A stretch of 30,439 bases of DNA from SBAX01 sp043806315 (GCA_043806315.1 JAZDHF010000249.1:1-30439), one strand, 5' to 3'. Positions 17,148 through 23,735 are shown, numbered from the stretch's first letter. Program-made: numbers and translations. The notes: generated from the letters alone by a model not told the origin.

Positions 17148-17440
17148 TCACGATCCTTTCGCCGGCGGTTCAAAGAGCGCGGTGGTCACACAGCGCTCCG
17201 CCGTATCGGGCAGGATGACCGCGATCATCTTCCCCGTCGATTCCTTCCGCGACGCGAAGGCGAACGCGGCATGGAGTGCCGTACCGGAGGAGACGCCCGC
17301 CAGAATCCCTTCCTCACGCCCCAGACGCAGCGTGCATCCAAAAGCCTTCTCCTCGGTGGCAGCAATCACTCCGTCGAGAATAGCCCGCTTCAGGACCTCG
17401 GGGATGAACCCGAGGCCGACACCGGGCATCTGATGGGTTC
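17148..17440 (-). pseudogene. cysK: cysK (cysteine synthase) C-terminal fragment
   Basis: The last ~95 residues of a PLP-dependent O-acetylserine sulfhydrylase remain: THQMPGVGLGFIPEVLKRAI, LGREEGILAGVSSGTALHAA, KMIAVILPDTAERCVTTALF. These match the end of CysK/CysM, including the GISSGAA-type block. The N-terminal two thirds, with the PLP lysine, are gone. The junction lies close to 17440, and sequence beyond it is unrelated. The M at 17429 is internal, not a start. Confidence 0.85.
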
Positions 17441-17639
17441 GCGGGACCTCGCGTTGAAGTCATCTTTGTCGCCAAAATAGATCGCCCAACGGTGAAAATT
17501 GGAACGAATGTCTGCAGCCCACTCCGGATGATCCGGACTGTCGTCCGAGAGACGCCGAATGTGGCGAGGTTTAGTTTCTCCTGGGCCGTCTGCGCGGCGA
17601 CAAGCTTTGCGTTTCGCTGCCCCGGCTTACAATTTCCTG

Positions 17640-18632
17640 ATGGAACTCGGTTGGCTTCATGCGTACGTCGGTCAACTCGCCGGCGTGGGAGCGTCGCTTC
17701 TTTGGACGGTCACCACGCTCTTCTTCACCGCTGCCGGCAGGCACCTCGGCGCGACCGCCGTGAATGCGACGCGCATCTCTTTCGCCTGCATCCTGCTCGC
17801 GGTCACTCATCGGTGCCTGCAGGGAGTCTGGATACCGGAGGTTCCTTGGACTCAGGCGGCGTTTCTCGGTGTGTCCGGGATTGTAGGCCTCACCATCGGC
17901 GATCAGGCGATCATCGCCGCCTTCGTGGAAATCGGACCACGGCTTGCTCTGCTCGTGACCACGACCTCGCCGCTTTGGGCCGCCTTCTTTGGACGTGTTT
18001 TTCTCGGTGAGCACCTGCCCGGCGCCGCATGGCTCGGATTGGCGATGACCATCGGCGGCATCCTCTGCGTCATTGGGGAGCGCCGTTACGGATCCGCCGC
18101 GATCCCGCGCTCAAAGCTTGTCCGGGGAGTGCTTCTTGCCTTATTGGCGGCGCTTTGCCAGTCCGGAGGCTACCTGCTGAGCAAGATGGGTATGGGACAC
18201 GGAGAGGGAGGTCATCACGTCGATGCACAGGCCGCGACGCTCATTCGGATGATCTTCGCCGCCATGACCATCGTGCCCGCGCTCGCCGCCCAAATTTGGG
18301 TCCGCCGACGCTCGACGGCCGCGATCGCCTCGCCTGCTCACGCCTTTTCGCGGTCCGATGAGGGCGCCGGACACATGGCGAACGCATCCGCCTGGCGAGT
18401 GGGAATGCTCCTTTCGCTCTGCGGCGCGGTGACGGGACCGTACTTCGGCGTTTGGCTTTCCCTTATCGCATGTGACCGGGCTCCGCTTGGCGTCGCGCAG
18501 ACTCTGTTGACGCTCTCGCCCGCCTTCATCCTCCCGGCCACTGCGATCATGCACCGCGAACGCATCTCGTTGCGCAGCGCAATCGGCGCACTAATCGCTA
18601 TCGGCGGCGCGGCTGCGTTATTCGGAATCTAA
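17640..18632 (+). CDS. EamA-family (DMT) membrane transporter
   Basis: 330 residues with about ten hydrophobic helices in two halves, the EamA/RhaT duplicated layout of the drug/metabolite transporter superfamily. Typical blocks are GVGASLLWTVTTLFFTAAGR, GLTIGDQAIIAAFVEIGPRL, SPLWAAFFGRVFLGE at the end of half one, and TLLTLSPAFILPATAIMHRE in half two. A basic loop (WVRRRSTAAI) separates helices in the second half. The substrate is unknown. ATG 17640 is favoured over the frame start at 17559 because TACAAT (17628-17633) lies 6 nt upstream, consistent with a leaderless message. Other genes with this spacing occur in the window. Confidence 0.88.
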   Translation: MELGWLHAYVGQLAGVGASLLWTVTTLFFTAAGRHLGATAVNATRISFACILLAVTHRCLQGVWIPEVPWTQAAFLGVSGIVGLTIGDQAIIAAFVEIGPRLALLVTTTSPLWAAFFGRVFLGEHLPGAAWLGLAMTIGGILCVIGERRYGSAAIPRSKLVRGVLLALLAALCQSGGYLLSKMGMGHGEGGHHVDAQAATLIRMIFAAMTIVPALAAQIWVRRRSTAAIASPAHAFSRSDEGAGHMANASAWRVGMLLSLCGAVTGPYFGVWLSLIACDRAPLGVAQTLLTLSPAFILPATAIMHRERISLRSAIGALIAIGGAAALFGI

Positions 18633-18788
18633 GCACCTCCCAGGCTTCATCTCGGAGATCCGGGTCGTCATCGACAACGCTGAGCGTAATTTAATTGTCG
18701 GGCACGCGGATCGCTCCCGCCGTCGGACCCCGCTTGTGTTGGTTTGCATCTACGCCGACAACGCGGGGACCAGCCCCCTGTGGAGTAG

Positions 18789-19034
18789 ATGCACAGGCCC
18801 GAGCAATCTGGACTTCTGGCTATCGACTTTAAGGAACTGCTGGATAAGGCGTTCAAATCCAGGCAAGCGAGAGACGTTCTGACTCTGTTGCGCGCGATCG
18901 ATATGACGCTGAGGGACGTCGAAACCCAATTGAGGGTCTCGCACGCCGCTCTGCCGCGCCGCGCAAAGACAGGTCGAGCTGTCTGCCCCCTCCTCGTCAC
19001 AAGACATTGTCAGCTTCGTCAACCGACGCGATGA
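18789..19034 (+). CDS. Possible small helical protein
   Basis: A frame of 81 residues with a plausible helical centre (DFKELLDKAFKSRQARDVLT, LLRAIDMTLRDVETQLR). GGAG is only 3 nt from the ATG, and the C-terminus (after LPRRAKTG) looks random. It may be a remnant or a chance frame. It stands alone between the transporter and the minus-strand cluster, in an otherwise empty stretch of ~430 bases (18633-19066). Confidence 0.25.
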   Translation: MHRPEQSGLLAIDFKELLDKAFKSRQARDVLTLLRAIDMTLRDVETQLRVSHAALPRRAKTGRAVCPLLVTRHCQLRQPTR

Positions 19035-19066
19035 TTCGTGTGTCCGCCGCCAGCGCCCCGCGTTCC

Positions 19067-19201
19067 TCACCTCCACTCCCTCACCCTCCGCCTCCAGCGC
19101 TTTGGCATAACCTCTTCCCACTCGGCCAGCTCCAGCTGCCTCTCGCGGCCGACGGGAAAGCCGCGCCGCTGCCCTTGTTCTTGGATCGTTGCGTCTCTCA
19201 A
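19067..19201 (-). CDS. Micro-protein family B, copy 1 (LELAEWEEV, TTG start)
   Basis: 44 residues: LRDATIQEQGQRRGFPVGRE, then RQLELAEWEEVMPKRWRRRV. Its first codon appears to be TTG at 19201, overlapping the stop of the preceding gene as TTGA. A paralogue at 23598-23735 has the same length and pattern and starts at CTG overlapping a TGA. Conservation at the protein level between the two (QG-R-GF-VGR-RQLELAEWEEV-PKRW-RRVREW) supports real coding. It is basic overall, with an acidic central helix. No known family is recognised. Confidence 0.6.
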   Translation of the reverse strand: MRDATIQEQGQRRGFPVGRERQLELAEWEEVMPKRWRRRVREWR

Positions 19202-19392
19202 CCTTCCTGTCTCATGTGTGATTGCAGATCGTGATTCCGCGTGTCCTTTTCTCGTCCGTGCTCGCACTCTGCATCAGCGGTGTGCCTCTTCGCAGCCCGT
19301 GCAGCGGCTGCTCGCTCCCGGTATTCTGACGCAAGATCGACTGCGACCTCCATCATCACTTCCATGAATTCCTCTTCTTCCTCAGATGTCAT
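19198..19392 (-). CDS. Small acidic-helix protein behind a hairpin leader
   Basis: 64 residues beginning MTSEEEEEFMEVMMEVAVDL, a strongly acidic helix, then an Ala/Arg/His-rich tail. ATG 19392 has GGAGGG seven nt upstream. The hairpin repeat at 19419-19450 lies directly upstream. The start resembles in style, though not in sequence, the 41-residue family (MTQQEIEEF...), and it occupies the same place relative to the family B micro-gene. It may be a functional analogue in this cassette. Unrecognised otherwise. Confidence 0.6.
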   Translation of the reverse strand: MTSEEEEEFMEVMMEVAVDLASEYRERAAAARAAKRHTADAECEHGREKDTRNHDLQSHMRQEG

Positions 19393-19418
19393 TTTCGTCC
19401 CTCCAGCGACCGCACTGT

Positions 19419-19450
19419 TGGCGGTTCGCTTGAAAAAATGCGAACCGCCA
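19419..19450. repeat. Hairpin repeat H1
   Basis: Perfect 11-bp arms TGGCGGTTCGC / GCGAACCGCCA around TTGAAAAAAT. On the minus strand it lies about 25 nt before the start at 19392. It belongs with H2-H4 (21274, 22104, 23884). Downstream of the right arm (19451-19496) are 45 bp also similar to the flank of H4, including a CTACGTAG palindrome. Confidence 0.85.
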
Positions 19451-19496
19451 TAGTGCCTAACCTCGCCCGATTCTACGCGGCCCTACGTAGGCTTGC

Positions 19497-19554
19497 GAAC
19501 CTCGTTCGACTCACTGGTTGCGGTTCTCTACGCCTGAACCGAATCGGGTATGCT
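19497..19554 (+). promoter_or_regulatory. Orphan copy of the nitroreductase promoter region
   Basis: These 58 bp match 28400-28457, upstream of the intact nitroreductase, at about 50 of 58 positions without gaps. They include GAACCGAATCGGGTAT and end in TATGCT (the other copy has TATACT). The element points on the plus strand toward the 3' end of the ardC-like gene, where there is no plus-strand gene to serve. It is probably a stranded promoter relic. Confidence 0.65.
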
Positions 19555-19574
19555 GTCGAGCCGCACGACGGTGG

Positions 19575-20384
19575 CTACGTTTTCGTCGTGATGGCGTCAA
19601 GAATTGCTGAAGCAGTCCTCTGAATCCGTTCCAGCGACTGCGCGAGCGTTTCTTTGTCGCCACGATACAGCTGAATGTAATCCGATGACGAAGTTCCTGA
19701 TTCGAGGCCGATCGCCTGACACACGACAAACGCCACTGCCTCGGCTTCGGTCTCGCGAACGGTTTTGGACGTTGCGAGGTCGCCAAAGTGAAGGAGACTG
19801 TGAGCGACCTCATGGACAAGAACGGAAAATTCCTCGGCTGGCTGGAGTCCCTCACGGATGGTGATTTTTCGACCCTGCGACTGGCCGTCGGCTGTCCCGA
19901 GGCTTGACGAGTAATCGAGTGCGATCCCCTTCGAGGCGACAAACGCTTTGAGTTTTTCCGTCTGGCCGTTGGGATTGCCGCCGACCCGGGCGGGCTCTGG
20001 AAGGGGCTTACCGTCGGTTTGCGAAATGTCGAAGACATGCACCGCCTTGAAATGGAGAATCATATCTTCTTCCTTATCCGCTGGCGGCGCACGGCTACGC
20101 CTGTCGCCGCGTTTCTTGCGGAGAACAACCGGCGCGGTGATGAGGATTCCTTTCTCGCCTTTCTTGACATTGCGGCCGAGTTCTTGCCAGGTGCGGTAGC
20201 CCGCGATTCTCGTGGCTTGGGGTCGTTGTGCCAAAATCAACAGGATGTTCCCGATGCTGTAGGCCGAAAACTTCGCCATCGCCAAGAGGTACTTTTTCAT
20301 CGCATCACTCTGCCCGTTCGCGAGCGCCGCGGCGAGCTGCTCGATCGCTTCGTCGATGACCTTCTGGGTCTGGTTCTTCTTCAT
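19575..20384 (-). CDS. ArdC-like antirestriction protein with metallopeptidase domain
   Basis: 269 residues. The N-terminal half is the ArdC-type ssDNA-binding domain: KYLLAMAKFSAYSIGNILLI, QRPQATRIAGYRTWQELGR, VKKGEKGILITAPV. The C-terminal half is a zinc-peptidase-like domain with HEVAHSLLHFGD (HExxH) and ETEAEAVAFVVC supplying a downstream Glu. In plasmid-encoded ArdC proteins this pair protects incoming DNA from restriction. ATG 20384 overlaps the preceding stop as ATGA, with GGAGG seven nt upstream. It is the last gene of a chain of small genes (22077 to 19575), which suggests a plasmid- or ICE-derived accessory operon. Confidence 0.88.
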   Translation of the reverse strand: MKKNQTQKVIDEAIEQLAAALANGQSDAMKKYLLAMAKFSAYSIGNILLILAQRPQATRIAGYRTWQELGRNVKKGEKGILITAPVVLRKKRGDRRSRAPPADKEEDMILHFKAVHVFDISQTDGKPLPEPARVGGNPNGQTEKLKAFVASKGIALDYSSSLGTADGQSQGRKITIREGLQPAEEFSVLVHEVAHSLLHFGDLATSKTVRETEAEAVAFVVCQAIGLESGTSSSDYIQLYRGDKETLAQSLERIQRTASAILDAITTKT

Positions 20385-20647
20385 GGTGCATCCTCCAAAG
20401 GCTTGGGTTTTAGCCTCTTTCGTCGGTCGGCTGAGGAATCAAGAACCGATGGGTTCGCATCCACTGGCATCGCCTCCTTCACGCATTCGTACAGAATATC
20501 CCAATCAATGTGCCCGTTGAGCAGTCCCTTCTCGCACAAGTGGGCCCACTCATCGAACTCCTCGTCATCGCGCGGCAAGCGCCCCATCGACATTTCGAAA
20601 TCGCCTTCGCAGAGGGTCAAGGTGATGGGGTATTCTCGTTCAGCCAT
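20381..20647 (-). CDS. Small acidic hypothetical protein coupled to ArdC
   Basis: 88 residues, MAEREYPITLTLCEGDFEMS and a centre rich in Asp/Glu (RLPRDDEEFDEWAHLCEKG), ending in a Lys/Arg-rich tail. The start at 20647 has GAGGTGA upstream. The stop overlaps ardC's ATG by four bases, so both are translated from the same message. Acidic partners of antirestriction genes can be DNA mimics, but nothing in the sequence proves that here. Confidence 0.65.
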   Translation of the reverse strand: MAEREYPITLTLCEGDFEMSMGRLPRDDEEFDEWAHLCEKGLLNGHIDWDILYECVKEAMPVDANPSVLDSSADRRKRLKPKPLEDAP

Positions 20648-20652
20648 TTCGA

Positions 20653-21243
20653 TCACCTCGACGATGCCGCAAGGCCACAACTCGCTTTCGGTTCGGTGGG
20701 AACTTCCTGTATGCCGTCTTGATAGGGGCCGACTTTCGCAGCGTCCTCTGGCGTTGCCGCCATTGCCTTCTGCATCATCGTCACCGCTCTTCGTGCATCC
20801 TCGTCGGTAAATTCGGTCCGCTCGTCACTTGCAACAGCGCCGAGTTCCTCCATCAGGATGTCAACGACGCCATCCTCAATCGCGTAATACTCCGACCCGT
20901 ACAGACAGGCTTCTTCCTCGCGCCCTTCACGATCCGCGGAGTCGACCATGATGTTCTTCTCGTCCAGCAGATCCTCAAATTGGTCACAGACCAGAATGGC
21001 AAGTTCTCGCAGGGGGTGACATGCATCCGCAGTGTCGCCGTGCAACGTGATCCCATCCGCGTACTTGATCAACAACTCCACGCTCTTCTCCACCAACCGT
21101 GAGTTCTCCTCCCCGTACAAGCGGGCCTCGCCCGGCACGCCTTCCCGATCCGCCGACGTAATCGTAATGTTCTTCTCATCGAGCAAGTCCTCGAATTCGT
21201 CGCGAATTCGGATCGCGATCTCCAACGCTCTTTCCTTGTTCAT
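20653..21243 (-). CDS. Acidic protein with an internal tandem duplication
   Basis: 196 residues; ATG 21243 with GGAGG eight nt upstream. Residues ~13-64 and ~86-137 are two copies of one unit: each has FEDLLDEKNI, then SADREG, then LYGxE and a helix (ENSRLVEKSVELLIKYADG versus SEYYAIEDGVVDILMEELGA). The protein is strongly acidic. The neighbouring protein at 21703-21942 may be a diverged single unit. The frame is open back to 21414, but that part reads through the hairpin repeat H2 and is not coding. It ends five nt before the next gene. No family is recognised; the unit may be a small alpha/beta adaptor domain. Confidence 0.7.
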   Translation of the reverse strand: MNKERALEIAIRIRDEFEDLLDEKNITITSADREGVPGEARLYGEENSRLVEKSVELLIKYADGITLHGDTADACHPLRELAILVCDQFEDLLDEKNIMVDSADREGREEEACLYGSEYYAIEDGVVDILMEELGAVASDERTEFTDEDARRAVTMMQKAMAATPEDAAKVGPYQDGIQEVPTEPKASCGLAASSR

Positions 21244-21273
21244 GTTCTCATCCTCCGGCAAACCGGCATTCTT

Positions 21274-21304
21274 GGCGGTTCGCCCGAAAAAAAAGCGAAC
21301 CGCC
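21274..21304. repeat. Hairpin repeat H2
   Basis: Perfect 10-bp arms GGCGGTTCGC / GCGAACCGCC around CCGAAAAAAAA. It lies ~30 nt before the start of the duplicated acidic protein. The stretch between the hairpin and the start contains GGTTTGCCGGAGGA, also present after H3, so hairpin and ribosome site travel together. Confidence 0.85.
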
Positions 21305-21385
21305 TGAACTGCACTTTCCATCGTTTGGCCGCGACGACTGATGATCTCGCCAAGGGCGTCCGTGGGGTATGTGCACCCCACGACA

Positions 21386-21601
21386 TCAGTCGGGCCACGC
21401 TTCCGGATCCCCAAAATGGTCCCGATACACCTCGGGATAGACGCAGCGCATGCAGTTCCGATTGCACAGATCGCCGAGATAGGTCTTTACAATCTCGCCG
21501 TCGATTTCGACATGCGTGCAGGTTTCATCAACCAAGAAGACCGTACCCCCGTAGTTCTCACACCGTGTAACCGGTTCTGAATCCTCTTCTGTTTTCGTCA
21601 T
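21386..21601 (-). CDS. Small Cys-rich hypothetical protein
   Basis: 71 residues; ATG 21601 with GGAGG nine nt upstream. Cysteines occur in RCENYGG, DETCTH and LCNRNCMRCVYPEVY, giving five in total, three of them as C-x3-C-x2-C near the C-terminus. Metal binding (zinc-ribbon- or Fe-S-like) is possible. The strand pattern GGTVFLVDETCTHVEIDGEI suggests a small beta domain. It follows the gene at 21703 after 101 nt. Family not recognised. Confidence 0.6.
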   Translation of the reverse strand: MTKTEEDSEPVTRCENYGGTVFLVDETCTHVEIDGEIVKTYLGDLCNRNCMRCVYPEVYRDHFGDPEAWPD

Positions 21602-21702
21602 GTACGATCGCCTCCACATCGCAAGGCGATCGACGCGAGCTGGCCCGATCCGTTCATTCGATCGCAATTTCCCGCGTTGTTTCCTCGCCCGTCCTCTCAT
21701 CC

Positions 21703-21942
21703 CTACCAGTCGTGTCCATCCAACGACTCTGCGTGCACGACCGCGTGGACCCGGTTTGCCTCCAGCAGAATCCCGACAATCGTGTTCTCCAGCGCGCCGT
21801 ATTCCCGGTCCTCAAAGAAGGCCCGCATCTTGACGCCGTCATGGCCTTCGCCCGAGAAGACGGCAACGCCATCCTCACTCATCATTTCTTCGACCTCGCC
21901 AAGAATCTTCCAGGCGATCTCCCTCGCGGTTTGTTCGTCCAT
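21703..21942 (-). CDS. Small acidic protein, possible relative of the duplicated unit
   Basis: 79 residues: MDEQTAREIAWKILGEVEEM, then MSEDGVAVFSGEGHDG and FFEDREYGALENTIVGILLE. The order helix - EDxxxVxxxSxEG - R - YGxxE - helix resembles one copy of the tandem unit in the 20653-21243 protein, although identity is low. ATG 21942 follows GAGGTGAG and lies nine nt after the stop of the 41-residue micro-gene. Function unknown. Confidence 0.6.
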   Translation of the reverse strand: MDEQTAREIAWKILGEVEEMMSEDGVAVFSGEGHDGVKMRAFFEDREYGALENTIVGILLEANRVHAVVHAESLDGHDW

Positions 21943-21951
21943 TTTCTCACC

Positions 21952-22077
21952 TCAAAACTCCACCGTGAGGTTCGGGCATTGGCACGCGCAGTCCCAGATC
22001 GCCTGTCGCACCTCGGCGTTCTCGCGGACCAGCTTCGCGATGAGCTTCGCGAACTCTTCGATTTCTTGTTGCGTCAT
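21952..22077 (-). CDS. Micro-protein family A, copy 1 (CACQCPN)
   Basis: 41 residues: MTQQEIEEFAKLIAKLVREN, then AEVRQAIWDCACQCPNLTVE and F. It has a helical acidic/basic N-terminus and a C-terminal WDCACQCPN block with three Cys in C-x-C-x-C. ATG 22077 has GGAGGAAGG upstream. A near-identical copy exists at 23732-23857, and a decayed one at 29069-29190. Conservation of the protein ends and of the ribosome sites supports expression. Metal binding or a disulfide role is conceivable. No known family is recognised. Hairpin H3 lies 27 nt upstream. Confidence 0.75.
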   Translation of the reverse strand: MTQQEIEEFAKLIAKLVRENAEVRQAIWDCACQCPNLTVEF

Positions 22078-22103
22078 GTCCTTCCTCCGGCAAACCACCT
22101 TAA

Positions 22104-22136
22104 ATGGCGGTTCGCTTGAAAACCGCGAACCGCCAT
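22104..22136. repeat. Hairpin repeat H3
   Basis: Perfect 12-bp arms ATGGCGGTTCGC / GCGAACCGCCAT around TTGAAAACC. It lies between the minus-strand micro-gene at 22077 and the plus-strand gene at 22209, so it belongs to the leader of the former or to the divergent promoter region. Confidence 0.88.
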
Positions 22137-22195
22137 GCTGCCGAACTCGGACCGATCCCTCGTTGAATCGATAACTTGCCGCCCCGATTCGTCGC

Positions 22196-22201
22196 TAGAA
22201 T
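22196..22201 (+). promoter_or_regulatory. -10 box of a leaderless gene
   Basis: TAGAAT, seven nt before GTG 22209. The same hexamer stands eight nt before the rhomboid ATG at 23988, also divergent from a family A micro-gene with a hairpin between. No clear -35 is seen at 16-18 nt. Confidence 0.4.
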
Positions 22202-22208
22202 TGTCCGC

Positions 22209-22415
22209 GTGGACCACAATGGCATCGATCGGGTGATTATCTGCTGTGCAGCGGGCGTGACGCGCTGTCGGGAGCGTATCCTCGTTCACAAGGCGGCCGG
22301 CATGGTGCACAAAGTCCACTGGCTGCCCGGCAAGTTCACCTTTGTGGTGGCTCCAGCCGACGTCGAGCGGATCGCCCCGATGGCACACCAACTCCTGCCC
22401 CGAGTAACTTTGTGA
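22209..22415 (+). CDS. Small hypothetical protein, probably leaderless
   Basis: 68 residues from GTG 22209 (VDHNGIDRVIICCAAGVTRC, then KAAGMVHKVHWLPGKFTFVV and APADVERIAPMAH). It has no Shine-Dalgarno, but TAGAAT lies 7 nt upstream. The composition is protein-like, with paired Cys and alternating strands. It diverges from the 41-residue micro-gene. It could be an intact small gene or a 5' fragment. Family not recognised. Confidence 0.45.
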   Translation: MDHNGIDRVIICCAAGVTRCRERILVHKAAGMVHKVHWLPGKFTFVVAPADVERIAPMAHQLLPRVTL

Positions 22416-22581
22416 GCAAGACCGGTGCGCCGCCAACAGTTGCGGCTCGCAGCCGACAGGTCGTAGATTTCGAACATGGGGGAATCCCTCGGAACTGTCG
22501 TTCAAGCGAATGGTTCGGCGGAGAATCCCACGCGCCTGCCTTCATCAGAGCCCCTTGGTGGGCAGAGCGAAGGTGAAATGG

Positions 22582-22944
22582 TCAAAAAGGCGGGTCCACA
22601 CATATCATGTCGGTGCCCTCGTAGGAAACCATACAATAGCAGCCGTAAATCTCTGCGGAGCACTCACCGAATTCGGTGCAGTCCTCGCTCTTGCAGACGA
22701 CTTGGCACTCCGAGCTGTCGCGGCAAGGCTTGCCGACGTCGGTGATCGGCACTTGGCACGCCGATCCGTCGCGGGTGGTGATCCAGTTTCCGCCCGCCGC
22801 TTCGCAGGACAGCCGGTCGTCGTGTTCTTCTTGGATGTCGCGAAACGCCTCCACAAATGGGGAACACCCCGTGGTTGCGGCCACGGCCAACGCGAAGCCA
22901 ATGCCGACTTGAACCCACGCCGTCGATGGATGACCTCGCTTCAT
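22582..22944 (-). CDS. Cys-rich lipoprotein of unknown function
   Basis: 120 residues; ATG 22944 with CGAGGA upstream. Residues 1-27 form a lipoprotein signal (hydrophobic VGIGFALAVAATTGC, lipobox Cys C27). The mature part contains CEAAGGNWITTRDGSACQVP, then DVGKPCRDSSECQVVCKSED and CYCMVSYEGTDMICVD, with regular Cys spacing suggestive of several disulfides. The pattern 'CEAAGGxW ... DxGKxCxDSSEC' occurs in a family of small exported proteins known to me only as uncharacterised. It lies alone between unrelated remnants. Confidence 0.78.
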   Translation of the reverse strand: MKRGHPSTAWVQVGIGFALAVAATTGCSPFVEAFRDIQEEHDDRLSCEAAGGNWITTRDGSACQVPITDVGKPCRDSSECQVVCKSEDCTEFGECSAEIYGCYCMVSYEGTDMICVDPPF

Positions 22945-23143
22945 GGGGTCCTCGAACTGAACCGCCTTCGCACCAAGCGCCACCCAGGGAGTGCTGGGGC
23001 ACCCTTCGGCAATCATCTCGAACGTCCGGACGAATCACGCCTCGCCGGTGGCTACGATATTCTAAATCGCACCGAGTGTCGGAGCCGAATGGTGGCCAGC
23101 TCAAACACGGAATCTTCACAGTGCCGACGCCGGCTGTCTTTGC

Positions 23144-23500
23144 TTTGAGCAGACTGTCTCCGGCGCCGCAGCGGCCTTCGGGATTGTCCTTGCCACCCTA
23201 TGCAAAAGTCGGGCACAGCTTGGCGGCGTTTCTACGATTGTCATCCTCATCATGTCCGCACTCGGCGAGAGCATGGTGCCGCGCTTCGTGATGCCCTCGT
23301 TCATGGAAACGACAGCGCTCTTCACGTTCAACGGATGGGCGCTCGACGGTTACCTCAAGGTCTTCTGGTACGAGAACGTCGGCGACTCGGTTCTGAAATC
23401 ACTTGCGGGGTTCCTTCCTCAGATCGCAGTCCTGGTTGGGATGGCGATCGTTTTCCTTGTGATCAGCAGAAACCTGGCGCGGCGTTGGGAATCAGTTTAG
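23144..23500 (+). pseudogene. ABC-2-type permease, C-terminal fragment
   Basis: Reads FEQTVSGAAAAFGIVLATLC, then KSRAQLGGVSTIVILIMSAL and GESMVPRFVMPSFMETTALF, the final membrane helices and periplasmic loop of ABC-2 exporter permeases (NatB/YhaP-like). It ends normally with a last helix and a basic tail (ARRWESV). There is no start codon with a ribosome site and no ATPase gene nearby; the ATG at 23252 is internal. It is an orphan 3' piece, joined upstream to unrelated sequence near 23140. Confidence 0.8.
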
Positions 23501-23597
23501 AAAAGGCCTTTCCCACCAATCCCAACTTGCCTGCTGAAGGTGCTCATTTGGCCGCCTTCCGCCCTTCGTCGCATCGAGTTCCGATCGTTCGTTCCCC

Positions 23598-23735
23598 TCA
23601 ATCCGTCCACTCCCTCACCCTCCGCTCCCAGCGTTTTGGCGCAACCTCCTCCCACTCGGCTAGTTCAAGCTGCCTATCGCGGCCCACGCGAAAGCCAGGC
23701 CGCCTCCCTTGGTCCCGGATTATTGCGTCCCTCAG
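23598..23735 (-). CDS. Micro-protein family B, copy 2 (LELAEWEEV, CTG start)
   Basis: 45 residues: LRDAIIRDQGRRPGFRVGRD, then RQLELAEWEEVAPKRWERRV and REWTD. Reading begins at a CTG that overlaps the TGA of the family A gene (bases 23732-23735 read CTGA on the minus strand). There is no ATG or GTG near the start. The paralogue at 19067 uses TTG in the same overlap. The conserved overlap suggests translation by termination-reinitiation at a near-cognate codon. Confidence 0.58.
   Translation of the reverse strand: MRDAIIRDQGRRPGFRVGRDRQLELAEWEEVAPKRWERRVREWTD

Noticed and set aside
21244..21414. Upstream extension of the duplicated acidic protein
   Set aside because: It translates the hairpin repeat H2 and lies before a strong GGAGG site that serves ATG 21243.
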